Part shown: positions 23,766 through 35,100 of the stretch, piece after piece
Numbering within the stretch: the stretch's first letter is position 1
Layout: each line of letters begins with the position of its first letter
NCBI GenBank assembly: GCA_958299035.1
Contig: CATQJL010000112.1
Span: forward strand, 1 to 64,000
DNA length: 64,000 bases
Direction of reading: 5' to 3'
Origin: Cylicocyclus nassatus
Lineage: Eukaryota > Nematoda > Chromadorea > Rhabditida > Strongylidae
The notes under the pieces: generated by a model
What the model was told of the DNA's origin: nothing
Database searches by the model: none
Seen by the model: only the letters and a program-made list of their open reading frames with translations
Program-made: the position numbers and the translations under genes

Positions 23766-24475
23766 TATCATAACTTATAATAACGGGCTAAGGTTGTTTA
23801 CGTGTTTTTGTGTGTGTGTGTGTAAGTCTGTCTGTCTGTCACGAAATTCGTAGGACGTGTTCCAGCCAACCTCCTGAGCCCAAATTTTGCATAGCACATG
23901 CTACCTACATGGGATTCCACTATACAAAAGCACGAGCGGATCCGTTGCGTGGATCCCTCAAAAAATGCGCCTCTAACGGATCCACTTGGCTTTTGGCCAG
24001 TAAAATTGAGCGTGTAGCACGACTTTTTGCAAAATCAAGGATAGTTTCACAAGTTAGTATGCAAGCCATGGACTCTAGCCTAAAAAAATTAACCAAAGTT
24101 TATTACTTCGCGAAAACGGCGCAAAAATGTATAGGTTGCATAAATGTTCAATTTGCCAAGGTTTTACCCGATCATTTGAGAAGATTTTTGCACAGAGATA
24201 TGGCCCACGTTGGTTATTGCATCTTATGGCGAATACCAAGCTGTGAAAAGTCCAAAAACCGATTGAAATCTGCATTTGTTCTTATGGCAAAAGTTTCGTT
24301 CATGCGAAATTACCGATCTCATATAAAAAAGCTTTCGGAATGAATAGTTGTTTACAAGTCATTCGTGATAGTCCGCATAGCGCGGTGAGTTTCAATGTCA
24401 CTATTGTGCGGAAATGAGTAAAGCGTACAGATAGTAAGACCAGTGCGCTCTGCGAAGCAGAGGTGACGCACTGGT
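23766..24475. mobile_element. Dispersed repeat family H, copy H1 (terminal hairpin)
   Basis: The copy starts with AATAACGGGCTAAGG and a GT/CTGT microsatellite, then CACGAAATTCGTAGGACGTG. It ends with a double hairpin: CCAGTGCG...CGCACTGG enclosing CTCTGCGAAGCAGAG. Internal markers such as AGCCCAAATTTTGCATAGC and GGATCCACTTGGCTTTTGGCC recur in H2 and H3. A 177-codon frame at 23810-24343 is not conserved in the other copies and is rejected as a gene. The mechanism class is unknown. Confidence 0.7.
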
Positions 24476-24820
24476 AACATATATATTCACCCTAACACAA
24501 AGGGGTAAACATATAACATATATGTTCATTCTCTATCAAACACACCAACGTCTCGACCTAGCATCGTGTTTCGTTTCAATCATTAGTGCAATTCTTTTAA
24601 GTACGCCCTAAGACAATGAAGCATTTTTGTTACATGGCAGGACGTGGTCTAGCTTTCAGCCATTTTGTTTGTGAGTCACTCCGAGGTCTAGTGCACACTG
24701 TTCTTCATTCGCACTCGGATAAGAGTAGAGAGTAAAATAGTAGTAGCATAAAAAGGAACTACAAAGCTACAATACTTGTAATCTATATGCTAGGCCATGT
24801 TAACATATCACATAGGCATT
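24476..24820. other. Spacer with no recognisable feature
   Basis: Directly after H1 there is AACATATATATTCACCCTAACACAAAGGGGTAAA. A similar ATATATATTCACCTTAACATAAAGAGG lies just before C1 at ~19557, suggesting a small dispersed repeat. No coding signal was seen. Confidence 0.4.
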
Positions 24821-24824
24821 TGAT

Positions 24825-26270
24825 TTTCGAATAATACTCGAATATCGAATGATAAAAGTTGATTTGAGATGTGCGATTTTCGAGCATTATTCTATAGTCG
24901 AATACTCGAGATTTGCGATTTTCGAGCATTATTCGATAGTCGATTATTCGAGATTTCAAATTTTCGAATATTAATTGATAGTCGAATATTCAAAAATTTT
25001 CGAATTCGGATATTATTCGCTACTTGGGACCGAATCGAATGATTACGATCACTCGAATAAATCATTCAAACGCGAATGGTTTGAAAAGTCGAATACTCGA
25101 AAATCTGAGATTTCGAATAAAATTCGAAAGTTGAATATTTGAAAATTTTATTTCCGAATATTATTCGAAAGTCGAATATTCGATGGCCATCAATTCAAAG
25201 TACTATCGAAGTTCGAATATCCGATGACCACTGAGTGATCGAACTCCATAAGCACAGCACGTCACTACAAGAGTTTCTATCAGGCTACAGCTCTAAGGAG
25301 GAGAGTATGCCCCATAGTAAACCCCCTTCAGGGGACCTACCCTGAACGGACCTGAGTTGATCGTATGGCGCCTCGGTCTAGCATCCCGCGAGCTATTGAT
25401 CTAGATGCGGATCGCTTTTCAGGCATACAAATCTTGCGCGCTATCAAAGAGGAAACACCTATACCTCTGGTGCAGATTTGGTCAAACAGGTATGTGTCTG
25501 GTACTCAGCCCGCACGACCGTGGCTCGTCGCCGGACATTGGCAAATTTTTGCGCAACACTGAGCAATCTTTGATAGCGGCCACTATCGAAGAAAATCGAT
25601 GACGGCCGCTATCAAGGAATCCACAAACCAAATGAATGCACAAAACAAAACTGCGTTTTTTTTACTAAAATTTCATCCAAAATTGAGGAAGTAGGGACAA
25701 AATCGAATGGAATTAAATAAAGAGATTGTCGCTCTGAGTAACTTTTGTAGAAAAAACCTAAGCAAACTCTGCAAAAAGGAAAAAACCTACTCTTCTGTTT
25801 TCTGCCGAAATCAGCTGTTCATTGATCCTTTCCTTTTTAAGCACCGGTATTGTGCAGTTTTGCGCGTTCTTGTACTGCAACAATACGTCAAGCACGATGT
25901 CCCGTAAGTTATTCACGAACAACTTACGGAATCCTTCTCTGCGTCTCATCCCTTGCACACTATTTCGGTTAATTCATCTCAAAATCGAGGCTGCTCTTAC
26001 GGATTTCAGGTGAATTCATCGCGGCACAAGCCCTGACGTTAACCCTTCAGATCAGGTCGCATTCTTAAGCATGTGAGAGTGATAGTCAGTTTATCTCAAA
26101 TAACTCAACTCAGCCCCTCAGCTAAGATCATCCGAAGTGAAGTGGCGTTTACTACGGGCCTATATGTTTTGTGGTCCTGGCGCGCCTCTGTACAGTAATC
26201 GTTACGCGCCATTTCCCGTGTCGCGGTATGTAACTGCTATAGATTTTTCGCTAGCCACGGCAGGGTGTTA
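24825..26270. mobile_element. TTCGAATA-rich element family I, copy 3, interrupted
   Basis: 24825-25240 is dense in TTCGAATATT motifs. The tail at 25247-25310 and 26150-26265 matches copy 2 (GCACAGCACGTCACTACAAG; TTCGCTAGCCACGGCAGGG). Between them lie about 840 bp that copy 2 lacks, including an inverted repeat TTGATAGCGGCC...GGCCGCTATCAA at ~25568-25618. Confidence 0.55.
25425..25965. other. Coding-like stretches, strand uncertain
   Basis: On + a possible exon reads GIQILRAIKEETPIPLVQIW between TTTTCAG (~25424) and AACAG/GTATGT (~25491). At 25758-25958 both strands carry open frames: + ends at a perfect GTAAGTT donor (~25905); - reads NNLRDIVLDVLLQYKNAQNC. Neither has a recognised family, and TTACGG...CCGTAA symmetry makes the splice signal ambiguous. 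These could be exons of the gene at 26885-27540 or captured fragments. Confidence 0.25.
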
Positions 26271-26404
26271 AAGAAAATTTGAGGACGACTGCCCCGACTC
26301 GTGCATTTACACGACGTCGCACGGCTTTACAGTACGCCGCAGCGCGCGGAGAATCTGCAACTCGCAGCGATTCCCTCCTATATCTTCTATATTTGTTAGG
26401 AATT

Positions 26405-26580
26405 AACTGGCTTACCCGGCTCCGCCCGGCACTGTCGAAACACTATGATAAGTGTCTCATTCCTATCCTTGTACGCCAACTCCCTATTCCCGATATGTTA
26501 GTAATCAGCATGATGCTCGCTTACCCCTTGTGCCAGCTAATTCCCAGCACCGTAGCTCAAACTTTGCAAAAAATGAAGAC
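26405..26580 (-). mobile_element. Family G fragment (G3)
   Basis: Starts AACTGGCTTACCCGGCTCCGCCC, the inverse of the family's GGCGGAGCCGGGTAAGCCAG end, and continues to TGCCAGCTAATTCCCAGCACC and CTCAAACTTTGCAAAA. It then breaks off without reaching the CTGT/TATATA end. Confidence 0.65.
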
Positions 26581-26689
26581 TTCATGCATTGCAGAGTAAT
26601 AGTCGCATAGAAGGAACTTCAAATACCCACAATACATAAACTATGTGCTTGGCCATGTTACCATGTCAGATAGACATTTAATTTTTCGA

Positions 26690-26860
26690 ATAATATTCGA
26701 AAATCGAATGATAATCGAGTCGGATGATATTTGAAACTCGGATGATATTCGATATTCGATACTCGAAATTATCGATTTTCAGATATTATTCAGTAGTCGA
26801 ATATTCGAAATTCTAAACCTTCGAATATATTCAATAATCGAATATTCGAAGAAAATTTCC
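26690..26860. mobile_element. TTCGAATA-rich block (family I), copy 4
   Basis: A run of ATTCGAAAATCGAATGATAA-type motifs, flanked on the left by CTATGTGCTTGGCCATGTTA, which also precedes copy 3 (~24790). It ends just beyond the last candidate exon of the minus-strand gene, so it probably lies in an intron of that gene. Confidence 0.6.
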
Positions 26861-26884
26861 AATTTCCCCAAGTATAGTCAATAC

Positions 26885-27537
26885 ATAACTCGACGACACA
26901 TATTCCATATACGCTAGTTCCGGTGGGTTCGGACGGGTAACGTCGGGTACTGGCGCAGTTTGAAGGATGTCTAGGGTGTAGCAACGCACAAAACTTACTG
27001 TGCTGACGCACATTATTGACAAGCTCATCTTGAGCTTCTTCTTTTTCATCGTCACTATCCAGCGGACAGTCGAACAATCTGCTTTTCTCAGTTTCTTCGC
27101 TAAAGAAACAGAATCAGGCTCAAAATACTTCGCAAAAATTCCTTAATTTACGTTGAGTGTACATCCCCATTGACTCGTCGCTCTTCATCTTGATCATCCA
27201 GTGTAAATACTTCAGACTCGGTAGCTAGAACTCGCGGTATCCCTAAATCTGAAAAGCATTTAGGGCTAAATGCCTCATGTATTAGTCCTCCTGCTCAAAT
27301 TTTTTTTCATAAACTACCGATTGAAGAATGGAGTGAAGGAGACAGCTGCTCCTAGAGTAATTTGCGAAGAAAAATTAAAAAATATGGAAAAAATAAGTTA
27401 TGTCAAACATCGAAGCCCTTCAACCAACCCGATGACCGGATCTGGTATTTAGCATAGCCGCTGCCATTAGACGATGTTGCAGTACCAATGACTGAAGCAT
27501 TCATAGGGCTGCGTGCTTTCCGATGCACTATAATTTC
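26885..27537 (-). CDS. Unrecognised minus-strand gene, partial (four candidate exons)
   Basis: Four exons with compatible GT-AG junctions can be read on the minus strand. Exon A is about 27537-27430 (ends near GTTGGT, start uncertain). Exon B is 27248-27152, preceded by TTTTCAG and followed by GTAAAT. Exon C is 27099-26999 (TTTCTTTAG ... GTAAGT). Exon D is 26970-26885 (CACCCTAG ... GTATTG). Phases match at every B-C-D junction. The product is acidic and hydrophilic in the middle (LDDQDEERR; CPLDSDDEKEEAQDELVNN), then Pro-rich (VPDVTRPNPPELAYMEYV). No family is recognised. It lies downstream of the dioxygenase on the same strand, but nothing shows they are cotranscribed. Both ends are missing. 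Confidence 0.5.
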
Positions 27538-27539
27538 TG

Positions 27540-28000
27540 GTTAACTAAAAACATAACAGCATCGGTACGTATTCGATAACATGATGGTCTGCCTATTCCA
27601 GTGAAAAGTTCATAACATGTAAATCAAGGATGCAGATAAACGAGGCGAGAGTCGCACAAGCGAAAAAAAATTTGAAAAAAGAAGACATGATATAACAAAA
27701 GAAAAAGATAAGCGAACTTGGCACGTCTTTTATTTACCAAGAGATAGAAAAAACTGTTTATCGAAAATGCGGGAAACTATATATTCTTCCGGTTTCTAAT
27801 CCTGAATTGACCGTCTTCCATCAACTACTGAGATAGCATCGGTACGTTAGATAGAGCACTGAAAGCACACGAGTAAATTAGAGATTTCCCAACGTTTGAA
27901 AGAATCATTTTCAAATAAATGATCAGAGCTGTATCCAAGCATCAAGGCAATATAGCAAACTAAACGCCTTGTCAAAAAACAGAAAATCTATCCTTGTTCG
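27540..28000. other. Spacer between the two minus-strand genes
   Basis: AT-rich sequence with no convincing exon. The motif AGCATCGGTACGT occurs at both ~27558 and ~27836. No transposon end was recognised. Confidence 0.4.
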
Positions 28001-28004
28001 CAAG

Positions 28005-28535
28005 GGGCAGTATCCGAGCAGAGCCTGATCTTGACAAATCGGGCTCCGCTGCCCGACTGTCCTGCCCGACATGGCCAAACTTGTCAGATCGGACCATATT
28101 CTCCAATAAACAGGAGCCCGATCACCAGGGGCGCTACCTATCAACCTTCTGTATAGGAAGGGGTTCCTGTAGGGACAGCCCGTACAGGGGCGGGCACTGG
28201 CGCCCGCGATATCTGAAGCCAAACTGGTGATCGGGCTCGTCGGGCACGGCAGTCGGGCAGCGTAGTGCGCGACTGCCGTGCCCGACATGCCAATTGCCAG
28301 ATCGGACCACATTTTCAATTTTGATAAATCACGGAATTGGCGCTCTCGCCTGTCCGGGCACTCCTTAATAATGTTCCGAAGAGCGAGTGGGAGATTGATA
28401 AATACCGCCCCGCCTCGGCTTCGTGTACCGCGGGCGCGCCAGTGGCCCGCCTATACGGGTTGTTACTGTACGAGAACTCTCCCATATAGGAGATTGATAA
28501 ACACCACCCCAGATCGGATGGGAACTGAGACACCT
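28005..28535. repeat. GC-rich foldback repeat cluster
   Basis: Several inverted motifs occur: GGAGCCCGATCACCAGG facing CTGGTGATCGGGCTCG, and CTGCCCGACTGTCCTGCCCGACATGGCC echoed by GACTGCCGTGCCCGACATGCC. Repeated GGGAGATTGATAAA(T/C)ACC segments occur at 28389 and 28489. Open frames across it on both strands follow from the symmetry. Its base composition differs sharply from the AT-rich surroundings. Confidence 0.6.
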
Positions 28536-29156
28536 TAAAAATAAACTGAAAAGATTGAAAGAATGTTTTGTTATGAATATGAACAAAACATTTTGAAAAA
28601 GTTCCTCTCTGTCCGTAGATCAACACGTTGACGACCTTGTGCATACGCACGTATGCATGCCCTAACTCCCGTTTAGCATTTTCGTGCTCCTCGCATATGC
28701 ACGCTAGTTTTCTAATCGAAAAGTTCTAATGCAACTTCCATGCAGTAATACTACTGGTGGCCTGATTGTCTTGTAGAACACAGGGCATCGCGGCAGCTTT
28801 TCAGAAATTTGAACCGCAAAATTGGGTGATCATTTCATTTTTGATGTGGTATATACATGCTTTTTCCGAGAAGGTGCCATATGATTGCATTCATCTAAAT
28901 GGATGCTTCGCGGTGAATCCATAATGGATCCATAATTTTTCCTCACAAAGAAAGTTCCATGTTGTAACGAACGGAACTTAAGCGGTCTGAGAAATCCCAA
29001 AAGGCTACTTCGTTCTACCCGCCTTGGGACAAACATAGATCCTTTTGCTGCTCGTTTTTCTGCAATAACCTGGAGAACAAAGGAAGAAAATCAGGTTCAC
29101 AGGTCTATATACATTAAACGGGCCGAGCATTAGTAATCTTTATGAGGCATATAGAC
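28536..29156. other. 3' flank of the dioxygenase gene
   Basis: No gene was recognised. A CATAAA hexamer (complement of 29139-29144) just past the dioxygenase stop is a possible weak polyadenylation signal. An alternative in which GTAAGT at the stop acts as a donor to an exon ending near 29040 can be drawn, but it is not needed to complete the protein. Confidence 0.4.
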
Positions 29157-32100
29157 TTACGAAGGCCAATTGAAGTATTTTTTCAGTTGCTGCCAATCTT
29201 TATAATAGTCCTTGTCCACGTTTTCATGTCTAGCTTTCTCCGTAATGACCATGTTGAGAGAGCTTTCGAACATGAACGACTGGAAAGGGCATATTGTGTT
29301 CAAGATGAGTGTTCAGAAAGTCTCGTCGACTTTACAACGACCAACCATGATCTCAAAAATCCAAACTAACCATTGTTCCTTCAGCAATGCGTTGTGGTTT
29401 TAGCTCATCTTTGGAGGCTTTCTCATAACAACTGGCGTCAGGACCATGTGGTGTCATCATCGAGTGCAACGATGCTCCTAGAAGAATGAGAGAATATCTT
29501 CAGATTCAAAATAATAGACAAATCTACCCCCTGGACGAAATCCTCCTTCCTTTGCCTCGTAGCTACCGACGATTAGGCCCATGTACTCCGACATACAGTT
29601 TCCTGCATAGAAATTGGTGAAAAAAAACAAATAGAGCAGTAGTCTTACTGTGGTAATATGGAGGTCTGAAGGTGTCTTCAGCTACACCCCAGCGAGGAGG
29701 AAAAATGACAAAATCAGCCATCGCGATGCCTGGTTTGGTCGATGGCGCGGTGAGCACGGTAAAAATGGATGGGTCCTGAATGGGAAGCCCGTTGTAGAGC
29801 AATTTTAAATAAACTGTCATGTCAGAACACCCAATCAGAATGGTCGGCTTAATCAAAGTTAGCCCAAGGGAAAAGGCATCCCATTTTTGAATCGAAAAGT
29901 ATGTAAAAACCAAGCTCAACAACTTGAATAAAGAGTGGAGGATGTCATAAAAAAGGTTGTTTTAAATGACTGCCGCACTTGTTTCGACTTACACAATGAT
30001 CGAATGAGACCGTGTTGATAACATTGAACTTCCTCAAATCGTACTTGTATGGAGTATAGTTTCCGTGCCATGCGACTACGTCAAATGGCGAATGGTCCTA
30101 GAATTAGCGCCAAACTAAGCCACCAACATGAAAAAATGCATAGCCCAAACGGAATATATATTTCCGGAAACTTGGAACTGCTAAATGTTTGCTGAGATTT
30201 TTAGTTTTAGGAACCGCCTTTTATCCGTGAGGATATGCAGATGGATTTATCGGTCAGCCCTCCGGAGACTGCTATGCAAAACGGTGGCTTTCTGTAATCG
30301 AAAAGTGTAGAAGGACAATGCGACAAAGAGTGGGATGTATTCACTACGAGAAGCCAGACTTTGAATTGAAGGACGAATTGTTTAAAAAATTTCTAAAAGT
30401 CAAGTGAATAAAAAGCAAAATTATGGCGTTTTTTATTTGGTTCACCTCTGGTCCTGGTGGCAGAGTGCCACCTTGCACCATTTCGGGTCTCAAAAAATCG
30501 AAGTCAGCTCAATAGAATGTTACCCAAAGAATGGCGATTTTGATTGGATCTCAGATTGGTTTTCATGATTTTTTTATGATCTCAAATTGGTTTTTATAAT
30601 CAGGTGCCGCCGCACGATATATCTAGCAATAGCTTTAGGCGTTTCTCATCTCAACTGACATCAAAGGAGAGCTCGTAGAAATTTTATTCGAAGACTTTGT
30701 CTCCCAGGTAGAAATCAAGACAATCAAGTGTAAAACTACTCGGTACTTTTGTCAAATTTAGAGGATGAGCGGTGTAGCGACGGAGCGCGACTACGACCGT
30801 GCAATCAGGATCCGATATTCATCACAGTGTCAAGCAAGTTCTTCTCTTTTGGACGAATAATTGGTACCGGAGTAAATAAAGAGGGATAATGCACTGGCCT
30901 GGTTTTGCGCTTACCCCTACGCAAGTCACTCTGTAGTTTCGGATCCATTCATTAGTCTCCTTTAAAGTGAATGCGTGCAGCGCACGCTCGCAGATAATAT
31001 TAAAAAAAAACAATATTTCTGCTGCAAGACTCTACCTCGATTACTGATGAGTCTAAGCATAAGTTGGTTATTTGTTTCATATTTGTGTTCGTCTTCTTCA
31101 GCTGACAACCAAAATTAGCAATATACTATTTTAGTCAGCCTAACGTTTAGGTGACGACACCGAAATGTTGGCCGGACTAACGAAGAGTACTGCTATTCTT
31201 GGCTGTCAGCTAAACAAGACAAACATGATTCTCACTCTGTCCTTGTTATCGATTTTATCGATGTTTCGCAAACTTGGGGCTGGGGTCCTCGGGTAGGTGC
31301 GGAAGATCAACAAACATACTAATTACGAAAGTAACACTCACTTGAAAAATTACATATTGATCAACCTCATCAGTTTTCTTTGAACTATGAGCTGGAGGGC
31401 AAGGAGCAGTGTAGGGTGTTGAGCATGCTGACCGCGAGTGCAGTAGTCATCTTCAGAGTTAAAAAATTCACTTGCCGACTTCATCGGATTTTCTTTTTGC
31501 AAAACTTGGGATAAGCAGCTGGGAAGTGGTACAGGGAAGGGGGGGGCAATGGAGGGGTGAGGGGGGGGGAGCATAAGTGAGCATGCTGATGACGACAATA
31601 CCAGATATGATATCATATAGCATATTCGTGTGCAGGCCTGTCGACGATGGGTGAGGTCAGCCGAGTATTTCCGCCCATGTTCGGCAGCGACTGGTTCGCT
31701 CACCAGTCATCGCTTTCCTGTGGAAGACCAATATTCACTTTTTCATATGGAGTAAGCATTTTTTTGACATCTCTGTTATCTCCAAAGCATACGAGTTTTT
31801 CAGGTACGGAAGACCAGACTTGTGAACGAAAAAAGTCTCCGTTCAATAAAGCCAAACCTGCTCTGCAACAAAGAAGGACCCTTGATACTTGTTGTAAATC
31901 TGATAAGGCATGTCACTGTCTTCAAACCATGCGACTGGAGTCTCGAAATCACGAGGATTTGCCAAGCCATTAGCTCCTGAATTTGAAGGGCAATTAATGA
32001 CTTCATCATTCCGTGCCTCATTCCATAACATTTGCCTTTATTTGCACTCTGTTACTAACCCCATAAATTTTACAAATAAACTTCACCACTCCTTCCATAA

Positions 32101-35100
32101 TCTCAAAAGATTCGATTGCTATTTAAAGGGTGATTCTCTTTTTATCTGAGTGAATCTCTTTTGCTTGAGCACCAGATAACTGATTTTGATTTTTCAGAAA
32201 GCCGTAAACGCTTGATAGCTAGGATTAAAGGGAAGAAAACGCCATAGTTCGTTTTATTTTCCAGTAGAGCTCACCGGTACTCACGCAGTCTTGCAACAAT
32301 GGCTGAAGTAGCACATGATCCATACTTATGTGTTTTCTAGATTTTGCAAGTTTCATAAGTATGCGCATTCGTAAAAAACAAACGTATGCGGTTTTGAGTA
32401 ATCTCAAAAATCGAGCTGTTACGATGCCTACACCTGAAGAGCGGGGGAGAGAAGAAGTAAGGGCTAGGACATGAGAGGAACCATGGCAGATGATATGCAT
32501 GAGTAACGATATCTGTCAATCCTCTTCCTGTTGGGGAAAATGAAAAAAATTAATGCTTCAAAAAACTTGAAAGCAATTACTTAAGGTTTGCAGAAGAATA
32601 TGTAAATCAAAAACTAAGTTTTTCTTACTCCATGCAATGATCTTCATCCAGCATGATCTTTTCTTGTTTTTAAGAAACATAAAAATTTCCATACCGATTG
32701 GGCCGAGATCAGGAAGCTGGAAATGAGTGCCGTAAACTTCAAGGATGTACCCACGCGACGGACGGCTGATATTTACAGAGAAGCGAATGCCTAAATGAGA
32801 TGATAGCAAAAATGGATATAATGAGGTTTCAAAAGTTCAACCCGTTTTTGTTCCGTTTTTATGCTGCTAATTTCGTAAAACTAACAAACTTCTATCATTG
32901 CTAATATCTTACAAGCTGGCAAACCCGGCTCCGTCCGGCTCTGTCAATAGTATATTCGTACTCAACAATCTCACTTACCTCCTGTACCAAACGGCCCAGC
33001 TCAAACTTTGCAAAATTTGGTAAAATCGGTATCGATCGATAACGAAAAGTAGCCTACGACACCCGCCCCGCCCCGAACTGTGTATACTGTAATATGCAAA
33101 GTTAGGTCTGGATCGATTCAGAGATAAAAATTTCTGTTTGGAACATACGTACACATATAACGACATGTAGACATACAAACATACATACAGATTTATATAT
33201 GTACTAGCTGGCATACCCAGCTCCGCCCAACCTTTCTCTGTGCCCACTGCTACATGTCAATTCCCTACCCTCCTTTGTTTTCGGTATCAGCATGCCCACT
33301 CACCCCTGTGCCAACTCCCAATCCCGTAGCTCTAGCTTTGCAAAACGGTAAAATCGATAAAGGTAATAGATAACTCTAAAAACTAATTTGTTTTCGTAAT
33401 CAGCATGCCCACTTATCTTCTGTACCAACTCCCAGCTCCGTATGTCGAACTTAGTCGAAAGCAAAAAATCGATAAAATTGATATCGAACGATGACGAAAA
33501 GTAGCCTGCGACACCCGCCCCGCCATAAAGTGTATGTGCGCCAAGTTCGGTCCGGATCAGTTCAAAAATGGAATTTTCTATTCGGAACATACATACACAC
33601 ATACAGACATACAACATGCAGACAGACAAACAGACTTTCAGCTTTATATTAGGTTGATTCATAATTAATGCACGTTTTGAATTTCAACCGCAATAAGTCA
33701 TACACTTTTCATTCTTACATAGGCTTCAAATTACCATTGGATAGAGCAAAGCAAGCTCTACAAGATGGCACTCATATCTTTGCGCCAAGCTCAATCCACG
33801 GAGAGTTCGAACTCAAAATCTAAAGATTTTCAAATGCCCAAAAAATCGAAAAAAATCAGATCTTCGTCCAAATAATTTCTACGGACCTCCCACTCGCTCA
33901 CATCAATACTATCGATATCTGATATCCATATGTGCGATTGCCGTATTTTTCCCTTGACTAGAAACTGAGATAACGAAAATTTCCCTGATTTTCTCAAAGC
34001 AATGCTGAGCCGTTTTTGCATATGTAGTTCTATACTACAAGCCTGGGTAAGCATAACTGTAGGTTTTCAGCCTATTTCGAATGGTACTTTTCGAGAAATG
34101 TCGATTTTAGCACTGAAACTGAAACGAAAAAATCCGAATTCGTTATTTTTCGAAAACTACCGCTTGGAATGGGCTGAAAATCTACAGTTATACTTACCTA
34201 GGCTTGTAGTATAGAACTACATATGCAAAAACGGCTCAGCATTGCTTTGAGAAAATCAGGGAAATTTTCGTTATCTCAGTTTCTAGTCAAGGGAAAAATA
34301 CGGCAATCGCACATATGGATATCAGATAGCGATAGTATTGATGTGAGCGAGTGGGAGGTCCGTAGAAATTATTTGGACGAAGATCTGATTTTTTTCGATT
34401 TTTTGGGCATTTGGAAATCTTTAGATTTTGAGTTCGAACTCTCCGTGGATTGAGCAGGGCGCAACGGCATGAGTGCCATCTTGTAGAGCTTGCTTTGCTC
34501 TATCCAATGGTACTTTGAAGCCTATATAAGAATGAAAAGTGTATGACTTACTGCGGTTGAAATTCAAAACGTGCATTAATTATGAATCAACCTAATATAT
34601 AAGAAGATATGAGATTAAGTCGAAGATTTGACATTGCTTGTATACTTCAAAGCTCTTTTTCTAGTTCATATTTCCATTTTAAAGAGTTTGTTCATAGGCT
34701 TCGTACTTTGAAAGATCTTTTTTGCTTTGAGACAAACTTATTCCTCTTCAGGCAGAAGAGCAAATTTATGAAAGGTTTGCTAAAGATGTGCTACGAGATG
34801 CTTACTTACAATTCTAAAAGAAATCTGAATATGTGAATCTTAGCATTTACACGACCTATCGTTTTGGTCATCAAAGGTCGCACAAAAACCATAAGCGGAA
34901 TGTAATCATGGAACTTCGCTTTATATGGTGAGATTGGTCATGCGACATTTGATACGCAAAAAACGAGATAATTTTCACAGTTATCAGCGGCGAACAAAGT
35001 CGAAAAATATTTGAAAACGCAATGTTTATGGGATTTTAGGAGAAATGCAAGAATAGCACTGGTTCAGCCGACTCCTGAGTTCAGGCTGAGCAATGTTTAT

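Noticed and set aside
23810..24343. 177-codon open frame in repeat H1
   Set aside because: The frame is not conserved in copies H2 and H3 and starts inside a GT/CTGT microsatellite. No domain.
28830..29156. Extra C-terminal exon of the dioxygenase beyond 29157
   Set aside because: GTAAGT overlaps the TAA stop and could be a donor. But the protein already ends at the normal family length (433 aa), and the spliced alternatives add only short unrelated tails.
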